NCBI GenBank assembly: GCA_032173965.1
Contig: JAVUNC010000006.1
Coordinates: 40,519,870 to 40,583,869, forward strand
Length of the DNA: 64,000 nucleotides
From: Sitta carolinensis
Lineage: Eukaryota; Chordata; Aves; Passeriformes; Sittidae
Reading direction: 5' to 3'
Made by a program: the position numbers and the translations under genes. Positions 27,076 through 40,349 of the stretch are shown in pieces. Below the pieces are notes generated by a model that did no database searches, had not been told where the DNA came from, and saw nothing but the letters and a program-made list of their open reading frames with translations. The stretch's first letter is position 1. Each line of letters starts with the position of its first letter.

Positions 27076-27964
27076 ATATAAACACATGCTTAACAAAAAC
27101 TGAAATTTAAATTCTTATATAACCACATGACTCCAGGCACTGGGATGATGAAATCCCAAGAAGCATCAAGAATCTTCCATTGACAACGGACCTGCCAAAA
27201 CCCAGGAGACGCAGGCCATTTTACTGGTCAGCTGTGCTACAGCTCAGGATAGTGCTCACATCCGTCCTGCAAATGAGCACCAAGGCTACAAAGACATTCG
27301 CACACTTCTGTCAGTCCCAGTATAAATTATAGCATGTTGATTTAAACTATAGAACTTTATCCTCAAATTACACCTACAGAAAATCAGGGAGAGGACAAAA
27401 AGAAACACCAGCAAATGGATGTATTGGGACCCCAAAAATCTGGGTTTAGGGGTGGCTGAGCTTAGAAGTGCTGCCTCAGGCGTCTAAGTCTGGGGTGGAT
27501 GACCATGACTGGGGTGGTTGCAGGCATTCCCATCTAAGTCTCCACCCTGCTCTCCTGTCCTGGGCTAAGACTCTTGTTCCAGAAGAGACAGAAGAATGGG
27601 AATATCAGTCCTTGTCACTGGGCATCAGGGAGCTCTTCACAAGCCCCTTTCCACAGTCACTTGGGTAGCTAATAGCACATGGGCAAGGGTACAGCACAGG
27701 CTGTCACCCAGGAGAGCTAGCAACCCACTATAGACAACAAAGATAGTATTTTAAATTGCTAGTTAGATCTGTCAAAGTATGGCATTCAGATCTTCGGGTT
27801 GCTCATACATATACATAGAGATCCATGTCTGGAATAGTTCCTTGATACAAACCCTGTATGTTACCACTCAGCTGCTTTCACACACACCACCAGGGCATTA
27901 CTCGGCTCTCCGCGATGCAGCCGATCCTGCCATTCATACACTCAGTGCATCAACAAAAGTTGGA
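27076..27964. other. Intergenic, no gene recognised
   Basis: Ordinary sequence between the small CpG island and a CR1 fragment. Nothing supported. Confidence 0.5.
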
Positions 27965-28140
27965 AGGGGTCTCTGAAGGCCACCCTTCCCATCCCTGCTC
28001 GAAGCAGGGTCAGTTAGAGCAAGCGGCTCAGGGCCTCAGCCAGTCAGGTTTTGATTACCTCCAAGGCTGGAGGTTCTACAGCCTCTCCAAGCAACATGCT
28101 CCAGCATTTGACCGCCTCCATGGTAAAACATAAGGATTTT
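27965..28140 (-). mobile_element. CR1 LINE 3' fragment
   Basis: The plus strand carries the reverse complement of a CR1 3' region: a CCCTGCTCGAAGCAGGGTCA-like segment, then CCTCCAAGGCTGGAGGTTC and CAGCCTCTCCAAGCAACATG. The match is short and diverged. Orientation is minus. Confidence 0.75.
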
Positions 28141-31100
28141 AGTGCATGCTTTGGAAGAGTAAACACTCCAAACTGAACTTAGGCAAATCACTTACATCCT
28201 GGATATGCTGTTCCACAGGAGTTTATACAGTTCTGTCAGCTACAGCACTAGACTAGTTCTGCAGCAGCTGTGGTCAGGGATTGAGAGCAGCCTAACTCTG
28301 CCACAAAAATACATTCATTGTGCCAGAGTAACTTCCTGAACCATTTAATTGAGAGGTCAGGCAAGTAACTGTATACAAGCCAGGAATAAAACAGAATGGC
28401 ACGAATGAGAGCAGATGAGATTGCAGGACCACACATAAAGATTGACTTCAGATTTCCTGAAACTGTAGCTTCTCTGCAATAATGTGATGTTGGCCTTTGC
28501 AAAGGACACAATTTTTCAAAACTTGAAGAATGAGCTCGCTAAAGGCTAAGGACCCTTCAGTACCTGCCTGTTCAGACTGCAAGCTATGCTGCTTACACCT
28601 GTAGCACAAACACGCTGCAACACAAAATCCACTGGGGAGAGGGGGAAAAACCACACATTTTCATATTAGTCACTTTTGAGGTTAACGGGAAAGTGCTCAG
28701 ATGCTGGTATGAATGGTTAGTGGTAAATTACGAACTAGAACAGAACACTTCAATCATTAGTGCCCATAAGGATCTCCAAGATCCTCAGGTGGAAATCATT
28801 ACATAATACATACTTCGTTCACTTAAACACAGATGGTTATTGTGTTTAAGATATGTTAATGTATCCTAAAATGTATCTTGAAAGGAAATACAAACCTCTG
28901 CTTAAGAGTCAGAGCTGGTATTTATCACATTCTGTGCCTGATCACCTGCCAGGCACAAGCTGTCATGCAATACCCAGTAATTAAGCTATATTTATTACAA
29001 GATTGGAAGTTGTGAGGTCATTCCTTGTGCTACTACACGTGCCTTAAGTTAGCTATAATAATCATTCTCACATGCATCCAACTGATGTTTAAGCCTTCAG
29101 GCACAGTTACTCTCTGATTATACAACAGCAAGTGACAAAGTGGAACAGAGTAGAAAAATATTGCTGACTTTGGTCATAAAGTGATTTGGAAAAAAGAGAT
29201 TTTGCTCAGTTTGACTTTGTGTAGTTACACTCTATACCATATATCCAGCAAATGGAATAAATGGGCACTTTTACTGCAAAAACAGAAGTAACACCATTCC
29301 AGAAACACCTCATTGGTTCCTGAACCATCCTTACCTACTCTATGAGGAATAAGCAAATAAGTTACATTTATTTTTGGCATGAAAATACTTGCACAATAAA
29401 ATCTTTCTCAAATTATAGGTTCTAAAAGATAGGACTCCCCCCCCCCTCCTCAATATCGAAGTGCTAAAGCTTTCTTGGCAAACCTTGACTTGCGTTTATG
29501 ACCTATGACTATATGAGAGGTTTATGAAGAAGCCATGTTAATACTATTCTGGTGTAATGAGCAAGAGTCTTGCATTTCTGTAGTGTCTTTCTGCAATAAG
29601 GACTAAAACAACAACAAAAAGAATTTCATTAGGTCTTGACTAAATGTGTTGGGACTAAGATACAGTGAGGCATTTGCCCTTGGAACTTAAGAGTATGTGG
29701 AATATGAATTAAACTTTTCTCAAATAAATGTTCCTAATCAGGATCATCCCTTCTGAGGGATGAGGCATAGGTAACTCATGTGACTATTATTTTGTGGTTC
29801 TTAAAGTGTGGAAACCATATCATAGGCATGCCATGCCCCTTGACTTAGCTCCTAGACAAAGATCTTGAAAATACACATCCAGGTAGAATAACATATTTCC
29901 ATGTGAGTTATTTCTCCATGTTTCTCACCAATTACAGCTACATACCTGACATTCAGTGAAAAACATCAATTCATATTTGCCTTAAATCCCACCCCATATT
30001 TAGGATGATTTGGAGATAATTTATCAAACACTGCAGTCATTGGGATTCCTTTTGGAGCACTGAACATGTTACACAAAACTTACAACAAGGTAAATCCTCT
30101 AACCTGCCAGAGCTTGTTTATAGCCTGACGCAGGCAGCATTTACAACACCAAGAGAAGCTGGCCAGGAACTGTTCTGTGGTGGAAGGTCTGGACAGTCAC
30201 TCACCACATCCACACTACACAGCATCTAGCTGGTGGTCACCTCCGAATTACACATGGTCTTAAACAAGTATTATTTCAGGAGTGTTATTTCAAAGAGTCA
30301 GATTTTAAATAAAGAGAGCTTGTGCCATAGCCCAGAGGGACGATTTGCAACATGAAGCTAAAGGATTTGTCATATGCCACAGCATAGAGGTGTGTTTGAC
30401 AGTATGAAACCTGCAGGGAGGCTGCTGTATCACCCAGAAGAGTGGAGAGGGTCCAGTCTCACAGAGCCTTGCTCACTGTTCATTGGACACACACTACTCT
30501 CTGAGCTACACCCAACCATCATCTTGGAGTTGCTGGTTGATGCATGCCAAGACTGTTTCAGAAACCAGAATTATTACTGTGTAGCAGAGCACAGTGGAAA
30601 AGCAGGAGTCAAATGCCCAAGCTTGATTCCTGCCCTCTTCGATTCAGCAGCACAGGCATAGCCAAGGGACCCAAGCTTGTGGCACCTGGAAATTGCTGAC
30701 AAATGGCAGCAAAAAAAAAACATAGCCGGGGGGGGGGGGGGGGTGGGGGGGGCTTGGGGGCGTTGGGAAGAGAATGAAGAGGACAGGGAGGATCTGAGAG
30801 GCCCATGGACAGTTAAAGCTTTGAAGAGCTGAGTTCTTTGAAAGTCTTGGAGTGAAATCCTTATCTGTGCCGGAAACCCCATTCTTGGCTTCATAATCAG
30901 TTCTTATGTAATGACAGCAAATTACTTTGTTTTATCTTCCTGGTGTCCTCGAGGTTAGTGACACATCACCATTAGGTTACTATTTTAATTCAACTGCCAT
31001 ACCACATGCCTAAATGCTGTAACAGAGCTTGTCCTTCTCTACTGTGTGCTACTGGCAACTGTTATTTTTCCTACAATTAGAGTTCAAATTGTATATGTAT

Positions 31101-32430
31101 GTATCCAAATCCTGCTTCATAGCAGGAATTTCATCACTCTCACGCTGAAGCACCCAATATACTTCAAAGTAGTGTCAAAATAATATTTTATTTAAAAACC
31201 CAAATACCCTCACAATATCTGAATTCCATGTATCTTTCAGGTGATATGCTTTAAGACTAACACTGCTACTGTATTTTATGGCCTTTGCAATACCATTACC
31301 TGTTCAGGGGAAATATTTAATTTTGCAAACAAAACCAGATAAGTGCTCTATTATGAGTTGGTTTCTCTTCCCTTCTTCCAAGCATAAGATTCAAGATGGG
31401 CTATTTAAAAAACACTCAATCCTTATCAAGTGGAAGACACGATGCAATCAGAATTAAAATTACTTCTTTAATGTTGCAGCTGGTTGTCCATAGCCAACAG
31501 ACCAAGTTACGAAACATTTATATAAAAACAGAGCTCAAATCTAATCAGCGAAGAGCTGAAGATCTGTTGTTGTGCAGACTAAAGATGCCAGGGGGGTGGC
31601 AGGGGATGGGACATCACACAACAAGAGCTCCTTAATTGGAAATAATAAAGAATCATTGTCCACATGCTATTACAGCCTTCTTTTGTTTTCCCATGATATC
31701 CTGTTGATATAATATCCAGGTCCCTTGTGAACATCCGCTGTTTCCAAATGAGGAGAATGGGTGTTGTTGGTTTCACTTCAGCACCTCACTGGGTCACCAG
31801 CCTACCTCTGCCTGGAAAGGCTACCGGATGCAGCTCCAAAGAACAACCTTATCAGCAAAAGATCTGAACAGATAAGGTGCACGGACGTATGAGATCACAT
31901 CTTCTGGTAATTTAAACAAATTTTAAACACCATTACAATATGGAAGCACAGGAAAGCGTGAAAGCTCAGCTAAATCCCTACAAACCCACATAGAAATAGT
32001 CATATTTGATGAAATCAAGCACAGCTTTTGCCCTTCTCTGTTATCAGCCACCATCTTCTGACACTATGTGGTAGCAACCACTTGATGGAAGTAGCAAGGA
32101 CAAAGTCAGTGGTCAGTGTGTAGTGCTGCCTCACCACAGTATTCCCTAAGGCCCCAGAAATTTCAAAATCAGGACTTGCACAGCAAAAGGGCTATTTGTG
32201 TATTTAACAGTCCTCACTAGCTTTTATTTGTGTTCATTTTCTGGACTTTTCATCGCAAAAACCTCAAAAAATCCCTTGTAGTATCCACAAAATCAGACCA
32301 AAAGGTTTTCTGCAAGTACCCACAATGTGGAATGAGTAACCTTGTCAAGTCTGGTTTTATTCCACATTTTTCCAAGTTTTCCTTGTTGTACATCATTCTT
32401 ACACTGAAAGAAACCTCCTCTAACTTGTGT
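28141..32430. other. AT-rich intergenic DNA
   Basis: Long AT-rich stretch with no long open frame and no CpG clustering. It contains one A10 and G-rich low-complexity block (see 30711-30752). Nothing else is supported. Confidence 0.55.
30711..30752. repeat. A10 plus G16-T-G8 homopolymer block
   Basis: Ten A (30711-30720), a short spacer, then 16 G (30728-30743), one T and eight G. The G tract is a potential quadruplex and a likely sequencing trouble spot; the exact length is uncertain in any assembly. Confidence 0.85.
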
Positions 32431-33260
32431 CTGTGAAGCTGGAAAGCCCTAGTTAACTTACCTTTTTCTGACCCAGAAGCTGTCCCACAATTCCTACCAT
32501 TTATCTACTTGTCTGAACTGTTATGGTGCTCTATGTCCTTCTAAAGATCAGAACTGTACACAACATTCAAAGCACTGGCACACCGTGGATTTATCCATGC
32601 CATAATCACAGTCTCTGCTTTTATTCTCTTCCTCTTAATCCTTATCTCCTAACATTCGCTTTGCTCATTTACCAAGCCTTGGAGTTAGGTATTCACAGAC
32701 TATTATTATGCCAATATCTTCTTCCCAACTGATAAATTAGCTTCTAGGCTGTTTCTGTATGATTGAAATGGATCATTTATCTCCCATTTAAAACACTTTA
32801 CATCACGTACATCAAATTGTACCACCCACTCACTTAGTATTATGACATTTTACTACCTTTGTCCCCAGTCCATAGGCTCCAGTTCAGATCCCTGTGGAAT
32901 TTTGCTACTCATTCTACTGAGAAATATTTTTTCTCCATCTTAGAGACCTGTCTTTAGTGCAGTGTCATCTATCCACATGAAAACTACTCTTATTCTACAG
33001 TTTTTCAGATTTTGTTCATAGATTTTTGTTGAATAGTTTTTAGAAACCCAAGTAGAAAATATCAGCTGAATGTCCACATGCTTTGCTGACAATGTGTGTG
33101 GCCAGAAGTTCTCATTAGAAAGGCTCTGCCAGAGATAAAAATGGTTAAAAACCCCATTTTCTTCCTGCAACCACTAGTTCACCTCTAAAGTTTTCACAAA
33201 CTTGACTGGTAGAGAACAGGCTCATTGCTCAGCAGCTCCACAGAATTTTTCGTGCTGTTG
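32430..33260 (-). mobile_element. Ancient CR1/L3-like LINE relic, antisense
   Basis: On the plus strand several segments follow the antisense order of an old CR1-clade reverse transcriptase: AGAACTGTACACAACATTC near 32,551, GATCCCTGTGGAATTTTGC near 32,887, then TTAGAAACCCAAGTAGAAAA (near 33,040) leading to GAATGTCCACATGCTTTGC (near 33,068). These correspond to the PKVLGPVLFN-to-GFR region familiar from CR1 and L3 relics. It is much more diverged than the other CR1 copies here and has no open frame, so it is probably an old insertion. Boundaries are approximate. Confidence 0.55.
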
Positions 33261-33570
33261 TTTTGTTGGTTTGTTTTTTTTTTTTTTTTAATGGCATATT
33301 AACTATCTTCCCATTCTGTCTTATCAAAGCTCTTCTAAATGCAATGTTATACAAAAACCCGTATGAATATAATGCGGTCCAATTGTTCAATGCTCTTTAG
33401 TCGTTTGTTTCACTACCTTCTCTACAGACCTTCAGCTTGAAACATCTCTGATAAATTTTACACAAAATCAACTATAAGTAAAGGAATATACTTCAGTTCC
33501 TCTACAGTGAGCACAGAGCAAAATACTAATTTATTTTTTTCTCCAGAACCTTATCTCCTCTGGATAATCC

Positions 33571-33595
33571 TTTTTTTTTTTTTTTTTTTTTTTTT
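33571..33595. repeat. Poly-T tract (25 bases)
   Basis: Uninterrupted run of T. A second run of about 17 T lies near 33,274-33,290. Simple low-complexity sequence. Confidence 0.9.
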
Positions 33596-34258
33596 GGCTG
33601 TCCACTGACTCTGATAACTTTTTTAGCATGCATCCTGTTCTATTTTGACAGAAAGCAGTAGAGTCGGATTTTTGTGACAAAATAGTAACAAAAAGACAAA
33701 TGGCAGGAGGAGAACCGGCAGAGTAAGTGTTCGAGGATGTAGGTGTTTGTAGGTGCCTGGTCACCCTGCAGCCACGTTCGTAGGGCAGCTCTTGCGCTGC
33801 AACTGCAGAGGGGGAAAAAAACCAAAGGTAATTATTTTCTTCCACGTACTGGAAACAAAAGCCAGTTGTTAATTGGGGGGGTGTGGGGCTGTGGTTTGTT
33901 TTCCCACCATCACGGATCACTTCTTCCAGCTGAGAGCTGACTATGGAGATTTCCAGGTGGAGGAGCGATGCCACGGCAGCCTAGATAGGCACAGCGAGAG
34001 CTACACGCCGTTACGCGTGAAATCCCCCTTCCTTCTCCCGACACCGCACCCCGCCGGGGCAGCGGGGGCGCCGCAGGAGGCGGCACGGGGACCAGGCTGC
34101 CCTGGCAGCCCCCGCGGGGGCACCGCCTGCGAGGAGCCAGGCGGGGCAGCGCTGGGAGCGGGGAGCCCATCCCGGTGCCCGTCCCGCCCCGCGGATCCTC
34201 CCGCCGCGCGCGCCCACCGCCGCCCCGCGCGCACGGGAAGCGCGGCGCCGCCGTCTTG

Positions 34259-34281
34259 CCATATATGGGCACGGCCGGAAG
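34259..34281. promoter_or_regulatory. SRE-like CArG box plus ETS site
   Basis: CCATATATGG at 34259-34268 fits the SRF consensus CC(A/T)6GG perfectly. CCGGAAG at 34275-34281 is a consensus ETS core six bases away, the arrangement used by SRF with ternary complex factors such as ELK1. A YY1-like GCCGTCTTGCC overlaps the left edge. Binding is inferred from motif only. Confidence 0.6.
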
Positions 34282-34330
34282 CGCGCGCGTCACGGCGCTG
34301 GCTCGCGGCGGCCCCGCGGGGAGCGCGGCG

Positions 34331-34338
34331 TTACGTCA
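34331..34338. promoter_or_regulatory. CRE/ATF site TTACGTCA
   Basis: TTACGTCA (reverse complement TGACGTAA) is a strong CREB/ATF and AP-1-family site, about 63 bases from the CArG box. JDP2, ATF and CREB family factors bind such elements. Confidence 0.55.
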
Positions 34339-34399
34339 CGTCCCCGGCGCGCCCGCGCGCGGCGCCCCGGCAACCAAACAGTAAACACGGGCGCGCGCA

Positions 34400-34470
34400 G
34401 GCGCGGCGCGGCGGGGCGGGGCGCGGCGGGGCGGGGCGCGGCGGGGGCGGGGCGGGGCGCGCGCCGCCCG
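34400..34470. repeat. Tandem GC-box array
   Basis: GGGGCGGGGCGCGGC-like units repeat about three times. Each contains SP1/KLF GC boxes. Typical of CpG-island promoters; also G-quadruplex prone. Confidence 0.7.
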
Positions 34471-34512
34471 CCGTGCGAGCCCGGCCCGGCGCGGAGCCTG
34501 GCGCTGACCGCA

Positions 34513-34560
34513 GGCACCGGCACCGGCACCGGCACCGGCACCGGCACCGGCACCGGCACC
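34513..34560. repeat. (GGCACC)8 microsatellite
   Basis: Eight perfect GGCACC units within the CpG island. The length divides by three, so it encodes a spurious His-Arg repeat in one frame. It is a candidate for length polymorphism. Confidence 0.95.
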
Positions 34561-34799
34561 GCCGCGGCCCGGGGCACGAGTGCCCGGGCGGAGGGGTGGT
34601 GTGCGCAGGAGCGTGTCGGGACTGCGGCTGCTGTCGGCACCGGGACCCGCAGCAGCCTCCTGTACCCGGGTACTGCTGTGCTGGGCGGCCGTCCTTTACT
34701 CTGCCATGAACGCACGTGAGGATATTCACGCTCTTTACAGCTCTGCTTTCTGTAATTCGTAACAACAATTCCACTGTGCCTCGCGTTGTGTTGCAGTTG

Positions 34800-36880
34800 C
34801 ATTTCTAAGAATTAGTTGCACTACTGCCCTCAGAGGGATCAGGAGTGCAGGAGGGAGGCAGGAGTAACACCAGCGTTCTCTACGTGTCTTATCTCGTTCC
34901 ATTGTTGTGTTTCACAAAGCTTTCTGCTGGTATCTGTGTGATGTATCAGATACGGCTTGTAATTGAAGCACATTCTTATAATACATTGCAGGCAGACATT
35001 GCTACATTATTCCTCAGCTGAAGATAGTGGCAAGATTCCCCCTGTTTTAAGTGCAACTTTACTACATAATTGTCAAATGCTAGGAAGCGGATACATCACA
35101 TTCATAACACAGTATAAATTTTATGTAGCACATCCTGAATTCTGGGATGTTTGTGGCTGAAGGCAAGGAGTAAGGCTGGAGCCTGGGATTAAACATAAAG
35201 TGTCTCATGTCGTGCCACCCCTGAATTCAACATCTTTGCATGACAAATGCAAAAGCTGACACTTAGACTTGGCACTTGCTATCACTTCTGTAAAAAAGAG
35301 AAGCCTTGGTTAGGCTGCTGGACTGCTGTCTCTCTGAATTTAGCTCTAGGTTTTGCTTTAGCCTGGCTGGTGATCATGAGAGAGATGATGGGGCCAGGAT
35401 CACTCCACCTCCTTTGAGGGAACGGTGTGGCATTTTTGGACTTCATGGACCCCCGTTCCTTTCTGCCTCTGCTGGCTGTCTGGTGATTTCAGCACCATGC
35501 ATGGGTTCCCAGAAACTGACTTGTTCAGCTCTGAACTCAATCTTTCAGCAAGACAGCGCATTGTGATTCCAGATTTACTGACTTCACAAGGTTACCTGTC
35601 ACAGAAGTCTGACTCTCTTGTAGCATCACCTACCACCTACATAACTGCTTCATGGTTCAGTGCTACTGTGCATTTGCTGCAACTGGGTGTTGCCCCTGTA
35701 AACTCAAGTGGCAACGTGAAAGTAGCTGCTTCTCAGTAGCAAGTGGGATTAGTCTTCATCGCTTGTCAGCTCTGCCTACAGATTAATGTTGAAAGATGGG
35801 AAACTGCACTTGTAATATTTGCTTTTACACAGGGTAGGCCTTGTTGAGCAAGTCATGGAGCTGCAATACTCCCTACTGAGACGAAATACGTCCTGTGTGT
35901 GTTCTAATTAGGGAAGGGGTGGGAAAAAAGCAGAGCCTGCTGAGGTGACCAGGAAATGTGGATTTACAGAAACCCGACTCCGAATGCCAGACTACAGAGA
36001 TTCCCTGAGACCATGGTGTCAAGGTGGCCTTCAGCTGGACACACTTCTCAGCACAAGTGACATCTTTGCTTTCACCTTGAGAAAGGAGTTCTCAAATTGG
36101 AATGACAGGCTGGAGGCTGTCAGGAAGACCTTGCCACCCTCAGGGGACCCTTTGTGTGTAGCCATTAGGGAGGGTGCAGACCACTGCTCCACATGCCGGG
36201 ATAATCTGGCCCAGTGCTGTCCTGCCTGTAGAGCATGTTTCACTGCAGGGGTGACAGAGGGGAGCAGCCCCTCTCACCTAACTCAGCAGGAGAGACCACA
36301 TTTTTAGAGACCCCCAAAGAGGAAGCACATTTCTACAATGAAGAGCCAGCAGTTTGCCTTATACCACTCAGCCCAAACTGAGGCATGGACAAGCCTGTCT
36401 CCTCCCCTCACATTCAAAGAAGATAAGCCATAGTTACTCATAGAGGAACCAGACCACATCCAAGGGCACCCAGAGACAGGGAGAAGGAAGCTGGGTTGTT
36501 AGGCACACAGAAATGATCATGTGGGCCCCAGCCAAGAGGTGCCCTTTCACCACCTTTCCAGCAAGGCTTCCAGCTAGCTGGTGAAAGGCCACAGCAGGTG
36601 GCACACAAAGAGACACAGAAGGAGACCAGACCCAGACAGATCAGCTGGGAAAGGCTGTAGGGAATGACCCTGCTGCCTACCGGGATGGGTGTAACCACAG
36701 CCAGCCCTGACTAGCACCAGGACAAGGACAGAGCTGGCCTAAATGGTATTTCCACCCTGATGCACCCTAAGCCTCAGGCAGATTGCAGTTGTCTGCAGTT
36801 TATAAAGCCCAGACAAAATTGGAGGCTAGGGAACCCCTTTGAGGTTACAGGGAAGCAAGTGCAAAAGGTAAGACAAGGAC
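34800..36880. other. Spacer between CpG island and FOS 3' end
   Basis: About 2 kb of moderate composition without CpG clustering or recognisable exons. Open frames such as 35945-36307 (plus) have no family resemblance that I recognise. Confidence 0.5.
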
Positions 36881-36905
36881 AGCTCCAGCAGTCAACTTAA
36901 ATGCT

Positions 36906-36911
36906 TTTATT
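36906..36911 (-). terminator. FOS polyadenylation signal
   Basis: AATAAA on the minus strand (TTTATT on plus), the last such hexamer before the sequence loses its FOS 3' UTR character. Confidence 0.8.
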
Positions 36912-36996
36912 GACAATGTTTTTGAACAATAATAAGCAAACAATGCTTAAGTTTCATCCAAATTCACTTTCCACATGTCAAAAAAGACCTCAAGGT

Positions 36997-37069
36997 AGAA
37001 AAAAATAAAATAAAAATATAAATATCTGAGAATCCGTCTTAATAAATAAATTAAAAACACAATAAAAAC
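36997..37069 (-). promoter_or_regulatory. FOS AU-rich mRNA instability element
   Basis: On the minus strand this is a U-rich stretch with three AUUUA pentamers (TAAAT on plus at 37019-37023, 37043-37047 and 37047-37051) and long U runs. The arrangement, with overlapping AUUUAUUUA upstream and AUAUUUAUAUUUUUAUUUU downstream, is near-identical to the c-fos ARE I know from mammals. That element recruits deadenylation and decay factors and gives FOS mRNA its short life. Function here is inferred from this conservation. Confidence 0.9.
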
Positions 37070-37675
37070 GTTTTCATGGAAAACTTATGTCAGAACATTC
37101 AGACCACCTCAACAATGCATGATCAGTAAAGTTACAATGAACATCAATGTAGAACTACAGTACATGGATATAGCTATTTATCTACCTACTAGAAAATAAA
37201 ATAGAGTCTCTTTTCCCCCACGTAAGATGGGTCATTGCTAAGTCATCAGAACACGATATTGCCAGGAACACAGTAGTTATTGTTAATCAGCTGCACTAGA
37301 TACGAGTTGGAGATACCCAGCACCAGGTTAAATTCCAATCATTTAAAACCAAGAGATTAATTAGATAATGCTAGTGATACTAAGGAGGGGAGGGAGTCAC
37401 CTACCCAGCCATGTGGGACATGCTACAGACTACCAGCTCTCATGGATGGGCCACTGGGGACAAGACAAACTCCATGCGATTTGCTACATCTCTGGAAGAG
37501 GTAAGAGACCTCGGTGCATGACGCTCTGCCAGGCCCCGGGGCACCAGGCCAGACAGGGGGTGGCGGTGGCAGGGCCCTCCCCAGGCCTGGGGAGCCCCAT
37601 GGGGCACAGCTGCAAGTCCGTGGGGGTGCATGGGCAGGGGAGGGGGCCCAGCAGGTCAGTCAATGCTGGAGCCCT

Positions 37676-39424
<1,749 letters not shown>

Positions 39425-39575
39425 GTCGGCTCGGTGTGCGCAAGCCGGAGGTGAGAGGTGGTGCGACGGTGGCGAAGCGTCCTTGGGGATGAAGCGAGGA
39501 GGGGTCGGCTGCGTGCGTCCCTATGCCCGGTCCGCGCCGCGCGTCTCTCCGCTCCACCGCCGAGGCTGCTTGAGC
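39425..39575 (-). other. FOS 5' untranslated region
   Basis: About 150 bases lie between the start codon and the start site expected 25-30 bases downstream of the TATA box. The length agrees with FOS in other vertebrates. The exact transcription start is not visible in sequence. Confidence 0.7.
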
Positions 39576-39600
39576 TGCTGGAGTACCGCGCCGTGCCTCC

Positions 39601-39608
39601 CTTTTATA
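39601..39608 (-). promoter_or_regulatory. FOS TATA box
   Basis: TATAAAAG on the minus strand inside GGGTATAAAAGGGAGG. It places the start site near 39,575 and all other FOS promoter elements upstream at the expected distances. Confidence 0.9.
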
Positions 39609-39617
39609 CCCTCCCGC

Positions 39618-39625
39618 CGACGTCA
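39618..39625 (-). promoter_or_regulatory. FOS proximal CRE
   Basis: TGACGTCG on the minus strand about 45-50 bases upstream of the inferred start site, corresponding to the -60 cAMP/calcium response element of mammalian FOS, bound by CREB. Confidence 0.8.
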
Positions 39626-39855
39626 CCGGGGCCGCGCCACCCGCGCCCACGGGGGGGGCCGCCCGCCCCGCGCCCGCCCCGCGCCTCCCCGGGGCCGCCC
39701 CGCGCGCCGCCTGCCACCGCCCGCCCCCGGGAGAGACCCACGGCACGGGGCGGGGAGCGGCCGCAGGGGCGGGGGGGGGCCCCAGGGTAGAGCAGGAGGG
39801 AGCTGCCATGGAGCTTCCCCCCGCGCGGAGTGGCACGGCCGGGCTCGGGAACCCA

Positions 39856-39889
39856 CTGACGCAGATATCCTTATATGGGATACATCCTG
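39856..39889 (-). promoter_or_regulatory. FOS serum response element with FAP site
   Basis: Read on the minus strand, the order is CAGGATGT (ETS/ternary complex factor site, 39882-39889), CCATATAAGG (CArG box for SRF, 39869-39878) and CTGCGTCAG (FAP AP-1/CRE-like site, 39856-39864). Order, spacing and distance from the start (about -300) match the c-fos SRE known from mammals. This element gives immediate-early induction through ERK-ELK1 and SRF. Confidence 0.95.
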
Positions 39890-39905
39890 TGCGAGGGGGC
39901 GTGAC

Positions 39906-39914
39906 TGACGGGAA
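39906..39914 (-). promoter_or_regulatory. FOS SIE (STAT site)
   Basis: TTCCCGTCA on the minus strand, about 17 bases upstream of the ETS site, is the sis-inducible element bound by STAT1/3 in mammalian FOS. Confidence 0.85.
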
Positions 39915-40349
39915 GCGCTCCAGGCTGCAGCCAAGTGCGGCGGGCGGGCGGGCGGCGCGCGGGACGGGACGGGACGGTTCGGGACGCGACGGCCCCTCCC
40001 CCCCTCGCCTGCCGAGACCCAGCGAGGGCTCTGGAGCACCGGCACTGCCCTTGGGGCTGCCGTCCCGCAGCAGCCACACACCCCCACCTCCAGGGGCGCC
40101 GTCCCGCCGCAAGTGACCCCCTCCCCTCGGCGGGACCCCGCACAGCCTGGCCACGGAGCAAGGTGCTCCAGGGAAAGAGGCGAAGAAGGGGCCCGGCCGG
40201 CCAGGGGCGCGCTTTGCGCTGCAAATCAAGCCCCATCGCCAGCACTGAGCGGGGTCTGCCCGTAGCTGGGCACAGGTACTCGGCGGGCCCCACGCACGGA
40301 AAGCCCAACTAACACCCTTCCCTGCAGCGAGGAGCGCGTTACACTCATG

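Larger units (their letters stand above)
33980..34700. promoter_or_regulatory. CpG island promoter with SRE-like and CRE sites
   Basis: About 700 bases are extremely GC- and CpG-rich. The island holds a perfect CArG box followed by an ETS site (34259-34281), a TTACGTCA CRE (34331-34338), three tandem GC-box blocks (34,400-34,470) and a GGCACC hexamer repeat. It looks like an inducible promoter. By vertebrate gene order the next gene beyond the FOS 3' end is JDP2, transcribed the same way as FOS (minus here), so the island could start a JDP2 transcript whose coding exons lie left of the window. That is inference. Transcription to the right is also possible: a weak donor-like ATGAACGCAC|GTGAGG occurs at about 34,706-34,721. 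Open frames through the island are composition artefacts. Confidence 0.7.
36885..37675 (-). other. FOS 3' untranslated region
   Basis: The region runs from the stop codon at 37676-37678 down to a polyadenylation signal AATAAA (36906-36911, minus strand). The expected cleavage point is about 15-25 bases further, near 36,885. The length of about 790 bases agrees with FOS in other vertebrates. It contains the AU-rich instability element annotated separately. Confidence 0.85.

Noticed and set aside
1..34000. JDP2 or BATF coding exons expected left of FOS by synteny
   Set aside because: The conserved bZIP basic region and the conserved JDP2 N-terminal exon were not seen on either strand; JDP2 coding exons are probably beyond the left edge.
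33873..34802. Long frames on both strands through the 34-kb CpG island
   Set aside because: GC-rich composition and the GGCACC repeat make stop codons rare; sequences resemble no protein family.
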